This document shows, piece by piece, positions 45,674 to 55,828 of a stretch of 64,000 bases of DNA; the stretch's first letter is position 1; every line of letters begins with the position of its first letter. Made by a program: the position numbers and the translations under genes. The DNA is taken from the NCBI RefSeq assembly GCF_014646015.1, contig NZ_BMMQ01000008.1, positions 84,119-148,118 on the forward strand. Reading direction: 5' to 3'. Source of the stretch: Microbacterium nanhaiense. Its GTDB lineage: Bacteria; Actinomycetota; Actinomycetes; Actinomycetales; Microbacteriaceae. The notes beneath the pieces are model-generated. The model searched no databases. It was not told the origin of the DNA and worked only from the letters and a program-made list of their open reading frames with translations.

Positions 45674-47860
45674 TCAGCCCTCGCGGCGGGCGCGGCGGCG
45701 CGCCGTGGCGCGAGCGATGAGCCAGGCGATGAGGACGAGCCAGGAGGCGGCGAAGGCCCCGACGAGGATCGGGAAGGGCGGCGGGAGGAACGTCACCGTC
45801 ACCTCGGTACCCTCGGCGACGCCCGAAAGGTCGATCGTCAGGAGGTAGTCGCGAATCGGATCCGCGAGCTCGGCGCCCGAGACGCTGTAGCCCGGGAAGG
45901 GCAGGCGCGACAGCGCCACGCGAGGGTCGGATCCGACGGACGAGACCGTGAAGCTCACGGAGGTGTCCGAGAGCGACAGCTCCGTGACGGAGGTGCCCTC
46001 GCCCGTCCAGGTCACGCCGCCCGCGGAGGGCAGCGGCTCGTCGCGGTCGAAGCGCCAGGTGTACTCCCCCTCCGCGGTCAGGCTCCACCCGTCGGCGGCC
46101 TCGGGCTCGTCGGGGAAGGTGGTCTTCGCGGCGAGGATCGTCGACACGTCGAGCAGGTCCGCGACCGGCAGCCCGGTGTCTTCGTCCTCGCTCCACAGCA
46201 CCTCGAGCGCCTCCTCGCAGGTGACCCCGCGCAGGTCGCTGCAGAGGTCGGTGGCGTAGGAGGTGAACGGCAGCACCGTGTAGACGCTCGAGACGTTCGC
46301 GTCGCTGAGGTACCAGAGGTTCGCCATCAGGCGCTCGTCCCAGCTCTCGGGGTCTCCGGCGCCCTTCATGTAGTCACCGACGACGATCGCGTCGCCCTCG
46401 GCGTCGTCGAGCACCGACTCGAGCGATTCGGTGTCGGTGGGGGCGTCGACGCCCGGCAGCGGCGACTCGCGCCACTGCAGCAGCTGCGCCCCGCCGACGC
46501 CGAGGGTCACGATCATCGAGGCGATGACGACGAGGTTCGTCTGGCGCTGCCAGCGCGGCGTGCGCCCGGCGACGAACGCGGGCGAAGCGGATCCTCTGCG
46601 CCGCAGGGCGATCCACGCGATCGCGGCGAGCGCGAGCAGCTGCAGCGCGGCCGCGGCGAAGATCGACTTCCACGACCACATCTCGGCGACCCAGGTGATG
46701 TACGCCATCGCGACGATCAGCGCGACCGACCACCACGCCTTCGCGCGCGTCAGGCGCTCGGGGAAGGCGCGCGTCGCAGCGACCGCGAACACCACGAGCA
46801 CGGCGATCACGAGGTACGGCATCATGCGGATCGGCCAGCGGATCGCGCCGAGGTCGCTCGGGCCGAGCACGAAGGCGAGCATCGCGGTCCCGAGAACGAA
46901 CACCGGCAGCAGCGTGCGCGCGCGGGCGATGGGGAGGAAGAGCGGGAACAGCGGCAGGATCCACGCGATATACATCAGCGGGCCGTCGGTGACGCCGTTC
47001 CACGAGAAGACGGATCCGGTGGTCAGCGGCGACGCCGTGGTGAAGAGGTCGGCGACGTCGGCGTTGAGGAAGCCGGTGTTCTCATAGGGCGCCTCGCTGC
47101 GGGTCGTGACGGCGCTCGTCGCGATCGCGGGAAGGTAGATGACGATCGTCCACAGCGCGCCCCACGCGCTCGCGGCGAGGGTGCGCAGGATCCGCACACG
47201 GTCGCGGCGCACGATGTGCTCGACGAGCGAGGAGACGAGCACGACGACGAGCACGATGACGCCGAAGACGTAGCCGAAGGTGATCAGGGTGAAGCTCGCG
47301 AGCACATACGGCCACGGAGACTTTCCGTGCTCGACGGCGCGGCGCAGCGCCCACCACACGAGCGGGAAGAGGCACGCGTCGAAGAGGCCGGTCGACCAGC
47401 TCGCGGCGTCCATGTACACGGTGAAACCCGCGGCGGGCGCCATGACCGCGACCAGGGCCGCCCAGGGCCGCGAGGATCCGAATTCCATCGCGAGCAGATA
47501 CATGCCGATGGAGAACACCGCGAGGAACGCGATCTTCCACGCCGTGACGTGCAGCGCGGCGTCGGGCGCGAGGTAGGCGCTCAGCCCGATCAGCCACGTG
47601 ACGGGGCTGAGGATGCCCCATTGCCCCTCGGCGAAGTAGTTTCCGCCCTGCCAGGCGGAGGGATCCAGGATCGGCAGGCTGCCCTGCGAGAGGTACTCCC
47701 CCAGGGCCCACCACTGTCCGAAGGATCCGCGCTCGGTGTCGTCGGTGAAGTAGAAGCGCGGGTTGATCGCCACGCGCGACGCGGCGAGCGCGATCGTCAG
47801 AAGCGTCGAGAGCAGGGGCCAGCGCAGCCGGTGCCAGAGGGTGTCACGCGTGGAATCCAT
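45674..47860 (-). CDS. Large polytopic membrane protein, possible GT-C glycosyltransferase or YfhO-like protein
   Basis: A 728-residue protein with about 12 membrane helices and an extracytoplasmic C-terminal region of roughly 250 residues before a last helix and a basic tail (ARATARRRARREG). The first external loop has acidic residues and aromatic motifs (FYFTDDTERGSFGQWW, YFAEGQWG), as in GT-C type transferases. Context between rhamnose genes and GtrA/GtrB suggests surface glycan synthesis. The ATG at 47860 lacks a ribosome binding site and has TAGCCT 7 nt upstream. The family is not certain. Confidence 0.75.
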   Translation of the reverse strand: MDSTRDTLWHRLRWPLLSTLLTIALAASRVAINPRFYFTDDTERGSFGQWWALGEYLSQGSLPILDPSAWQGGNYFAEGQWGILSPVTWLIGLSAYLAPDAALHVTAWKIAFLAVFSIGMYLLAMEFGSSRPWAALVAVMAPAAGFTVYMDAASWSTGLFDACLFPLVWWALRRAVEHGKSPWPYVLASFTLITFGYVFGVIVLVVVLVSSLVEHIVRRDRVRILRTLAASAWGALWTIVIYLPAIATSAVTTRSEAPYENTGFLNADVADLFTTASPLTTGSVFSWNGVTDGPLMYIAWILPLFPLFLPIARARTLLPVFVLGTAMLAFVLGPSDLGAIRWPIRMMPYLVIAVLVVFAVAATRAFPERLTRAKAWWSVALIVAMAYITWVAEMWSWKSIFAAAALQLLALAAIAWIALRRRGSASPAFVAGRTPRWQRQTNLVVIASMIVTLGVGGAQLLQWRESPLPGVDAPTDTESLESVLDDAEGDAIVVGDYMKGAGDPESWDERLMANLWYLSDANVSSVYTVLPFTSYATDLCSDLRGVTCEEALEVLWSEDEDTGLPVADLLDVSTILAAKTTFPDEPEAADGWSLTAEGEYTWRFDRDEPLPSAGGVTWTGEGTSVTELSLSDTSVSFTVSSVGSDPRVALSRLPFPGYSVSGAELADPIRDYLLTIDLSGVAEGTEVTVTFLPPPFPILVGAFAASWLVLIAWLIARATARRRARREG

Positions 47861-47867
47861 CCCGGCA

Positions 47868-47873
47868 AGGCTA
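47868..47873 (-). promoter_or_regulatory. -10 box of the leaderless polytopic membrane protein gene
   Basis: TAGCCT ends 7 nt before the ATG at 47860. The divergent rmlA gene also appears leaderless (CACGAT 6 nt before its ATG), so two promoters share about 50 nt. Confidence 0.55.
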
Positions 47874-47874
47874 G

Positions 47875-49776
<1,902 letters not shown>

Positions 49777-49781
49777 CAGCG

Positions 49782-51149
49782 GTGGAAACGACGATCGACG
49801 GCCTGCTGCTGTTCGACCTCGCCGTGCACGGCGACAACCGCGGCTGGTTCAAGGAGAACTGGCAGCGCGAGAAGATGGTCGCCGCGGGTCTGCCCGACTT
49901 CGGCCCCGTGCAGAACAACATCTCGTTCAACGCGACGGCCGGCACGACCCGCGGGATCCACGCCGAGCCGTGGGACAAGTGGGTCTCGGTCGCGACCGGG
50001 CGCATCTTCGGCGCCTGGGTTGACCTGCGCGAGGGCGAGGGCTTCGGCCGGGTGTTCACGGCCGAGATCGGCCCCGACAAGGCGATCTTCGTGCCCCGGG
50101 GCGTCGGCAACGCCTTCCAGGTGCTGGAGGACGGCACGGCGTACACGTATCTCGTCAACGACCACTGGTCGCCCGACGCGTCGTACTCCTTCCTGAACCT
50201 CGCCGACGAGACCGTCGCGATCGACTGGCCGATCCCGCTCGACCGCGCGGAGCTGTCGGAGAAGGACCGCGCCCACCCGCGACTCGCCGACGTCGTGCCG
50301 ATCGCGCCGAAGAAGGTTCTCGTGCTCGGCGCGAACGGGCAGCTCGGTCGCGCACTGCGCGCCTCGTACGACGGATCCGCGCACGTCGAGTTCGCGGGCC
50401 GCGAGGATCTCGACCTCACGGCCGACATCTCCTCGTCGCGCCGCTGGCGCGACTACGGCGTCATCATCAACGCCGGCGCGTACACGGCCGTCGACAAGGC
50501 CGAGACCGATCGCGCGGGCGCGTGGGCGGCGAACGCCGCGGGCGTCGCCCGGCTCGCGCGCGTCGCCGCCGAAAACGGCATCACCCTCGTGCACGTGTCG
50601 AGCGACTATGTCTTCGACGGATCCGCCAACTCCTACGACGAGGAGGCGCCGCTCGCGCCCGTCGGCGTCTACGGGCAGTCGAAGGCAGCCGGCGATGTCG
50701 CCGCCTCCACGGCGCCGCGGCACTACATCGTGCGCACCTCCTGGGTGATCGGCGAGGGCAACAACTTCGTGAAGACGATGGCGTCGCTCGCCGAGCGCGG
50801 CATCGATCCGAAGGTCGTCGACGACCAGGTGGGCCGCCTGAGCTTCGCGAGCGAGATCGCCCGCGGCATCCGACACCTCGTCGAGAGCGCGGCGCCGTTC
50901 GGCACGTACAACCTCACCGGATCCGGCCCCGCCGTGAGCTGGTACGACGTCGCCCGGCGGGTGTTCGAGTTGACCGGCCACGACCCCGCACGGGTGAGCG
51001 CCACATCGACGGCCGACTACTTCGCGAACGCCCAGGGCCCCATCGCCCCGCGCCCCGCGAACAGCGTGCTCGCCCTCAACAAGCTCGAGGCCACGGGCTT
51101 CGTGCCCGCCGATGCGGACGCCTCGCTCGTGGAGTACCTGCGGGGCTAG
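49782..51149 (+). CDS. Bifunctional dTDP-4-dehydrorhamnose 3,5-epimerase / reductase (RmlC-RmlD fusion)
   Basis: A 455-residue fusion. Residues 1-175 are a cupin epimerase of the RmlC type (DNRGWFKENWQREKM near 16, TTRGIHAEPWDKWVSV near 49 with the catalytic His, YLVNDHWSPDASYSF near 120). Residues 182-455 are an RmlD-type SDR reductase (KVLVLGANGQLGRALRASY, INAGAYTAVDKAETD near 230, HVSSDYVFDG near 270, YGQSKAAGD with the YxxxK). Together they perform the last two steps to dTDP-L-rhamnose. The GTG at 49782 lies 5 nt after rmlB. Confidence 0.93.
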   Translation: METTIDGLLLFDLAVHGDNRGWFKENWQREKMVAAGLPDFGPVQNNISFNATAGTTRGIHAEPWDKWVSVATGRIFGAWVDLREGEGFGRVFTAEIGPDKAIFVPRGVGNAFQVLEDGTAYTYLVNDHWSPDASYSFLNLADETVAIDWPIPLDRAELSEKDRAHPRLADVVPIAPKKVLVLGANGQLGRALRASYDGSAHVEFAGREDLDLTADISSSRRWRDYGVIINAGAYTAVDKAETDRAGAWAANAAGVARLARVAAENGITLVHVSSDYVFDGSANSYDEEAPLAPVGVYGQSKAAGDVAASTAPRHYIVRTSWVIGEGNNFVKTMASLAERGIDPKVVDDQVGRLSFASEIARGIRHLVESAAPFGTYNLTGSGPAVSWYDVARRVFELTGHDPARVSATSTADYFANAQGPIAPRPANSVLALNKLEATGFVPADADASLVEYLRG

Positions 51150-51171
51150 TCCGCGCGAGACAATGGAGCGT

Positions 51172-51993
51172 GTGACCCGCGCCCCGGAACTCCTCGACCT
51201 CATCACCCGCCGCATCGACGACACTGGCTTCGGCGCGCACGGCGTGCACGTGCGCGTGGGCGATGAGACGGCCGAGCGGCGCTGGGCGCCCGATGTGCGC
51301 GAGGAGATCCACTCGGTCGCGAAGGCCATCGCAGTGATCGCCGTCGGTATCGCCCGCGACGAGGGGCTCGTCGACCCGGATGCGATCGTCGCGCACGATT
51401 ACACCCTGCGCGACCTGCTGCGCATGACGAGCGGCGTCGACTATCCCTGGTCGGCGACGATGTTCGACGACGATGTGTACGGGCTTTTCCTCGCACGCGA
51501 GCCCTGCGGGCGCGTGTTCCAGTATTCGAACGCGAGCACCTACGTCGCGATGCGGGTTCTCGAATCGCGCGTCGGCGACGTGGCCGCGTGGCTCGCGCCG
51601 CGCCTGTTCGCCCCACTCGGTTGGGCCGAGATCGAGTGGCGGCGCTGCCCGCGCGGGCACGTGCTCGCGGGCGAGGGCATCTCCCTCACGACCGAGGAGA
51701 TGTCGCGGCTCGGGGCGCTCATCCGTGACGGAGGCGCGTACGGCGGCCAACGGCTCGTCTCGGCCGAGTGGGTCCGGGCGATGCACTCCGACTGGTTCGA
51801 GCGCGAGGCGGGCCCCGGCTACGAGGGATACGGCCTCGGCGGCTGGCGCGGCCCCGGTGACGGCTGGCGCCTGCACGGCGCGTACGGCCAGATGGTTCTG
51901 TTCCGCGGCGACGCGGTCGTCACGATCAGCGCCGACGACCACTTCGGTGCCGACGAGCTCGCCGCGTTCGTGCTCGGGCTGCCCGGGGCGTGA
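51172..51993 (+). CDS. Serine hydrolase of the beta-lactamase/penicillin-binding family
   Basis: A 273-residue class C-type serine hydrolase. SxxK is SVAK at residues 48-51, the second motif is YSNAS near 122, and the third region is the HGAYGQM segment near 242. No signal peptide is seen, so an esterase or amidase role in the cytoplasm is more likely than beta-lactamase. The GTG at 51172 follows rmlCD by 22 nt; GACAAT 7 nt before it suggests a separate leaderless transcript. Confidence 0.82.
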   Translation: MTRAPELLDLITRRIDDTGFGAHGVHVRVGDETAERRWAPDVREEIHSVAKAIAVIAVGIARDEGLVDPDAIVAHDYTLRDLLRMTSGVDYPWSATMFDDDVYGLFLAREPCGRVFQYSNASTYVAMRVLESRVGDVAAWLAPRLFAPLGWAEIEWRRCPRGHVLAGEGISLTTEEMSRLGALIRDGGAYGGQRLVSAEWVRAMHSDWFEREAGPGYEGYGLGGWRGPGDGWRLHGAYGQMVLFRGDAVVTISADDHFGADELAAFVLGLPGA

Positions 51994-51997
51994 GCGA

Positions 51998-52324
51998 CTA
52001 CAGCTCGGCGTCCCACGCCTCGGCGTAGCGGGCCTCGACCTGGGGCCAGACGAGCGCCAGGCCGTCGTCCACCGTGTGCACGCGGGCCGCGAGGTCTCCC
52101 GTGACGACGAAGTCGTGCGGGATGACGCGTCCGGCCGCGTCGCGGCGGCCGAGCGGATCCGGAAAACGCAGCGCGACGACGTCGCCCGTGCGGCGGCAGG
52201 CGCGCCGTTCGTCGCCGACGGCCGCGAAGGCGGCGTCGTAGGCGGGCAGCGGATCCGTGTGCCCGCCGGTTTCGAGGAAGCGGAAGCCCCAGCGGCGGCC
52301 GCGGGTGGCCCAGATGATGGTCAT
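51998..52324 (-). CDS. Hypothetical protein coupled to a GTPase gene
   Basis: A 108-residue soluble protein of mixed charge without a recognised domain: MTIIWATRGRRWGFRFLETG at the start, then GDVVALRFPDPLGRRDAAGR and the end ARYAEAWDAEL. Its ATG overlaps the stop of the GTPase gene (ATGA), so the two proteins are made together and may interact. It converges with the serine hydrolase gene. Confidence 0.75.
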   Translation of the reverse strand: MTIIWATRGRRWGFRFLETGGHTDPLPAYDAAFAAVGDERRACRRTGDVVALRFPDPLGRRDAAGRVIPHDFVVTGDLAARVHTVDDGLALVWPQVEARYAEAWDAEL

Positions 52325-53457
52325 CGTCGGCTCCGGATGAGCACGTGCCGCTGCTCGGCGTCGTCGAGGTCGAGCTGGAAGCTCGTGAGCGTGGCTCGCA
52401 CGTTCTCGTGCTTCGCGCGGGCCTCTTCGTTGGCCTTGCGCAGGGCATCGCCCGCGAGGCGGGTGGCCTCGTCGACGACGTCGGCGCTCAGCAACTTCAT
52501 GACGAGCCCGATGGGGCCGGCGCGGCCGATAAGCTTGCCGAGCAGGGCGCCGGCGACGAGCTTGACGCCGCCGTTGAACTGCTCGAGCACTTTGCCCGGG
52601 AGTTCTTTGCGCTGCGCCCACCGCACGTGCCGCTCGAAGGGCAGCATCGCCGCGATGGGCAGGATCAGCTCGACACCCACCCGCTCGGTGACGAGGATCT
52701 GCTGCGGGTCGAAACGCGCCGACGACAGCAGCATGAAGTCTTCGCCGACCGACAGCGCCGAGTCACCCTGGATGAGGCTCGCGATCGCCTCGCGGAGGGC
52801 ATCGATCTCGTCGCCGACCTTCGCGATCATGAGGTCGCGGAACGCGTAGACGTCCGTCTGCGGCAGCAGGTCGGCCTTCGATAGCGCCATCACCCAGATG
52901 CGGGGGAACTGGATCAGCTGACCCTTGTCGCGCAGCAAGCCATCGCGCATCGAGAGGATGCCGTTGCGGAAGTTGCCGAGCAGCGACTTGAGGTAGCGCT
53001 CCTCCTCGCCCGCGTGGTCGATGAGCTTCTGCCCGTCGACGAGCAGGAAGGCCACGTCGGATCCGAGCAGCGCCCGGAACGTCTCGACCCGGCGACGCGC
53101 CTCCTCCGGCCCGCTGACGGACTGCTCGAACCATTCGCCCGGATAGTCGTGCCAGGTGAGGCGCAGGGCGTCGACGCTCTGCTCCTTGCGGTGCTGGCGC
53201 AGCTTCAGCGAGAAGGAATAGGAGGTGGCGGCGAAGTGCGTCGGCGGCGGTGGCGTGGCCGAATCGCGCATGCCGAGATAGTTGCGGTGCAGGCGCGTGC
53301 CCTGACCGATGTCTTCCGCGACGACGTCGAAGAGGTTGCGCTTGCGGAACGCCGCCTCCTGCGTCGCCCCGTAGAACGACGACAGCAGCACGGTCTTGCC
53401 GCTGCCGCTCTCGCCGAACACGGCGATCTGCTGATCGAGGATTCTCGCTCGCTGCAT
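52321..53457 (-). CDS. TRAFAC-type GTPase domain protein
   Basis: A 378-residue P-loop NTPase. The P-loop is GESGSGKT at residues 15-22, a G3-like DYPG at 104-107 (WHDYPGEWF), and a G4-like SKAD at 193-196 after IWVMAL. The core ends near residue 260; the C-terminal 100 residues are helical with hydrophobic stretches (VKLVAGALLGKLIGRAGPIG) and a basic end. These features fit the TRAFAC-clade GTPases found in bacterial conflict and membrane-linked systems. Role unknown. TAGCAT 6 nt before the ATG suggests a leaderless transcript. Confidence 0.78.
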   Translation of the reverse strand: MQRARILDQQIAVFGESGSGKTVLLSSFYGATQEAAFRKRNLFDVVAEDIGQGTRLHRNYLGMRDSATPPPPTHFAATSYSFSLKLRQHRKEQSVDALRLTWHDYPGEWFEQSVSGPEEARRRVETFRALLGSDVAFLLVDGQKLIDHAGEEERYLKSLLGNFRNGILSMRDGLLRDKGQLIQFPRIWVMALSKADLLPQTDVYAFRDLMIAKVGDEIDALREAIASLIQGDSALSVGEDFMLLSSARFDPQQILVTERVGVELILPIAAMLPFERHVRWAQRKELPGKVLEQFNGGVKLVAGALLGKLIGRAGPIGLVMKLLSADVVDEATRLAGDALRKANEEARAKHENVRATLTSFQLDLDDAEQRHVLIRSRR

Positions 53458-53463
53458 AGGAGC

Positions 53464-53469
53464 ATGCTA
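53464..53469 (-). promoter_or_regulatory. -10 box of the leaderless GTPase operon
   Basis: TAGCAT ends 6 nt before the ATG at 53457 on the minus strand. Confidence 0.6.
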
Positions 53470-53513
53470 TGCCCGTCGGGGATCCGCGGGCCGCGCGCGG
53501 GAGAAGCCGGCAG

Positions 53514-53539
53514 AGGGCCGGGTCGGAGGACCCGGCCCT
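53514..53539 (-). terminator. Terminator of the asparaginase-like gene
   Basis: AGGGCCGGGT (53514-53523) pairs with ACCCGGCCCT (53530-53539), 10 nt after the stop codon. Confidence 0.8.
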
Positions 53540-53549
53540 CACGCGGCAA

Positions 53550-54725
53550 TTACTCGGTAGCGGCAAAGTCCTGTGCGCCGATGGTCTGGAACCAGGTACG
53601 CACCTGCTCGGCATCGTCGGTGAAGGTGAGCGCGAGCTGCAGAAGCACGCGCGCCTTCTGCGGTGTGAGGTCGAGCCCGCCGATCACCCCGGGCGTTCCG
53701 TCGTCGTAGATGGCGCCGGATCCGGTGCGTGTGGTGGTGACGAACACGGTTCCCTCGTCGACGCCCTCCGTGCGCGCCTCGGCCTGAGCGGACGAGATGC
53801 CGCCCGCGCCGTGTCCGGCTGTGACGATGCCGTCGATGCCGTCCTCCACGAGTGCGCGAATGGGCGTGCCCGATGCCTCGACATAGCTGAAGACGATCTC
53901 GGCTGAGGCGAGGTCGTCGAACTCGACCGTCGACAGGTCGAACGGCGTCGCCCATTCGTCTGTGCCGCATGCATCCACGCGCGAGGTCTCGCGCATGTGG
54001 CGGAAGTTCTGACCGTCGACGGTGCCGAGCGCGCCGTACTGGCCGCCGGAGAAAGTGTCAGTACGCCAGGCGTCGGTCTTGGTGACCTCGCGTGCGGCGT
54101 AGTACTGGTCGTTCATCAGCATGACGGTTCCGTAGCACTCGGTCTGTCCGCTCGCGGCCAGGCGGATCGCGTTGAACAGGTTCGCTTCCCCGTCGAACGA
54201 GTAGGTGTTCGCCTGCCGCATGGAGCCCGTGAAGACGACGGGCTTCTGCGACTGCACCGTGAGGTCACTCCAGTAGGCGATCTCCTCCATGATGTTCGTG
54301 CCGGTATTGACGACCACGGCATCGACGTCATCCTGAGCGAGGATCGAGTCGAGCTGCTGCGTCATGTCGAAGAGCTGCCGCACTGTCGTCGACGCGGAGG
54401 AACCGGGGATCGCGCCGTCGACAATGGTGAGGTTCGCGATCTCGGCGATGTCGGGTTGGATCCGTTCCAGGATCTCGCCGATGCCGTCAACGCCGTCTCC
54501 GCCGTAGTTCGTGTAGTCTGCGGGCCCCTCGGCGGTCGAGGTGATGGTTCCGCCGCCGTCGAGAATGACGACGTTCGCGAGGTCGGTGGCGGTCTCATCG
54601 AATGCTGCGGTCGTCTCGAGCGGCTCGGCCTCCGCCTCCTCGACGGACGCCGTTGACGTGCACGCCGTGAGGCCGGCGGCGATCAGCATGAGGGGAAGTG
54701 CAAGAAGAGCAGGGCTGCGGTGCAT
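53550..54725 (-). CDS. Type II asparaginase-like lipoprotein with altered substrate site
   Basis: A 391-residue exported protein with lipobox LTAC (Cys22). The asparaginase fold is clear: GGGTI (Thr60), DYTNYGG (Tyr71), TGTNIMEEIAYW (Thr143), REVTKTDAW (Lys216) and the C-terminal LTPQKARVLLQLALT. The nucleophile Thr, Tyr, second Thr and Lys remain, but the Asp that follows the second Thr in GTDT is Asn144 here, and the Ser-Gln substrate pair is replaced around residues 103-110 (VDGAIPGS). Activity on plain asparagine is therefore uncertain. AGAAGGA lies 6 nt before the ATG. Confidence 0.85.
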   Translation of the reverse strand: MHRSPALLALPLMLIAAGLTACTSTASVEEAEAEPLETTAAFDETATDLANVVILDGGGTITSTAEGPADYTNYGGDGVDGIGEILERIQPDIAEIANLTIVDGAIPGSSASTTVRQLFDMTQQLDSILAQDDVDAVVVNTGTNIMEEIAYWSDLTVQSQKPVVFTGSMRQANTYSFDGEANLFNAIRLAASGQTECYGTVMLMNDQYYAAREVTKTDAWRTDTFSGGQYGALGTVDGQNFRHMRETSRVDACGTDEWATPFDLSTVEFDDLASAEIVFSYVEASGTPIRALVEDGIDGIVTAGHGAGGISSAQAEARTEGVDEGTVFVTTTRTGSGAIYDDGTPGVIGGLDLTPQKARVLLQLALTFTDDAEQVRTWFQTIGAQDFAATE

Positions 54726-54895
54726 GTGAGGTCCTTCTGTGCGGAGCGTGGCCCTCGATCGAGGGCACAGCCCAAGCTATGAGGCTGATTCCGCCCGCCG
54801 ACGGCCGTGTGACGTGCTCGACACATTCGGGATCCGCGTCGGATTCTGCGGCTCTCCGGGGCCTTTCGCCCCTTGCTCAACCCCCGTGTGTGCGC

Positions 54896-55828
54896 TCAGC
54901 GTCGCGAAACCGAGCGCACGGGCGTGACTCCGAAACCGGAGTACTCGGCTGCGGCGCCGCAGGCCGCGTCGACGAAGGCCCCCGCGAGCCGATTCCGTGC
55001 GTCCTCGGGCCGCGCGAGCCAGGTGCGCCGGAACCCGTCCCGCGCGATCGACCGGCGCACTCCCGGATAGGGATCCGAGACACCGAGCGCCGGCAACAAG
55101 GAGACGGCCAGCCCCGCCGCGACGAGGCTCCGCGTCATCGCATGGTCGGGCGAGCGATGCGCGACGATAGGCGCGGGCAAGCCTTCGGTGATGAACATCT
55201 GGTCGATGATCGGAGGGGCGCCCTTGTGCCCGACGGCGGAGACGAACGGTTCCCCGACGAGACGCGAGAGATCGCGGGCGTCTTCGTGCAGTTCTTCGCG
55301 CCCTATCGATGTCATCAACACGAGCGCTTCGTCGAACAGCGGCGTCAACTGCAGCCCCGAGACGCCGACTTCGGGATAACCCCAGACGAATCCGACGTCG
55401 AGGTCGCCCGTGAGCAGGGCGTCGGAGACTTCTTCGGTCAGGGCGTACTCCGTGAGAGTCACGCCGGCGGAGGGCCGCTTGTGCGAGAACTGCGCCAGCG
55501 CGGGCGGCACGATCGTCGTTCCCGCCGCGCGGAAGTATCCCACGCGGAGTTCGCCGCTCACCCCTCGCGACAGCGACCGTGCGTCGTTCTCGAATTGCTG
55601 TGCTTCGTCGATCAGCAGCTCGGCCCGGTCGGCGAGGATCCGTGCGGCAACCGACGGACGGACCGACCGGGCGGTGCGCTGGAACAACTCGAGGCCGGCC
55701 CATGCCTCGACCGCAGCGATGTGACGCGAGACGGCGGCATGGCTGTATCCGGTTCGACGGGCCGCCTCGGCGACTGAGGCCGTGCGGACCACGGCGACGA
55801 AGCTCTGCAGAACGGTGAGATCAAGCAC
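54896..55828 (-). CDS. LysR family transcriptional regulator
   Basis: A 310-residue regulator: N-terminal winged helix-turn-helix (LQSFVAVVRTASVAEAARRT, SHAAVSRHIAAVEAWAGLEL) and a LysR substrate-binding domain (GELRVGYFRAAGTTIVPPAL near residue 92). The GTG at 55828 has GGGAGGG 8 nt upstream and overlaps the end of the MFS gene by 8 nt. It probably controls the MFS transporter and the asparaginase-like gene on either side. Confidence 0.92.
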   Translation of the reverse strand: MLDLTVLQSFVAVVRTASVAEAARRTGYSHAAVSRHIAAVEAWAGLELFQRTARSVRPSVAARILADRAELLIDEAQQFENDARSLSRGVSGELRVGYFRAAGTTIVPPALAQFSHKRPSAGVTLTEYALTEEVSDALLTGDLDVGFVWGYPEVGVSGLQLTPLFDEALVLMTSIGREELHEDARDLSRLVGEPFVSAVGHKGAPPIIDQMFITEGLPAPIVAHRSPDHAMTRSLVAAGLAVSLLPALGVSDPYPGVRRSIARDGFRRTWLARPEDARNRLAGAFVDAACGAAAEYSGFGVTPVRSVSRR

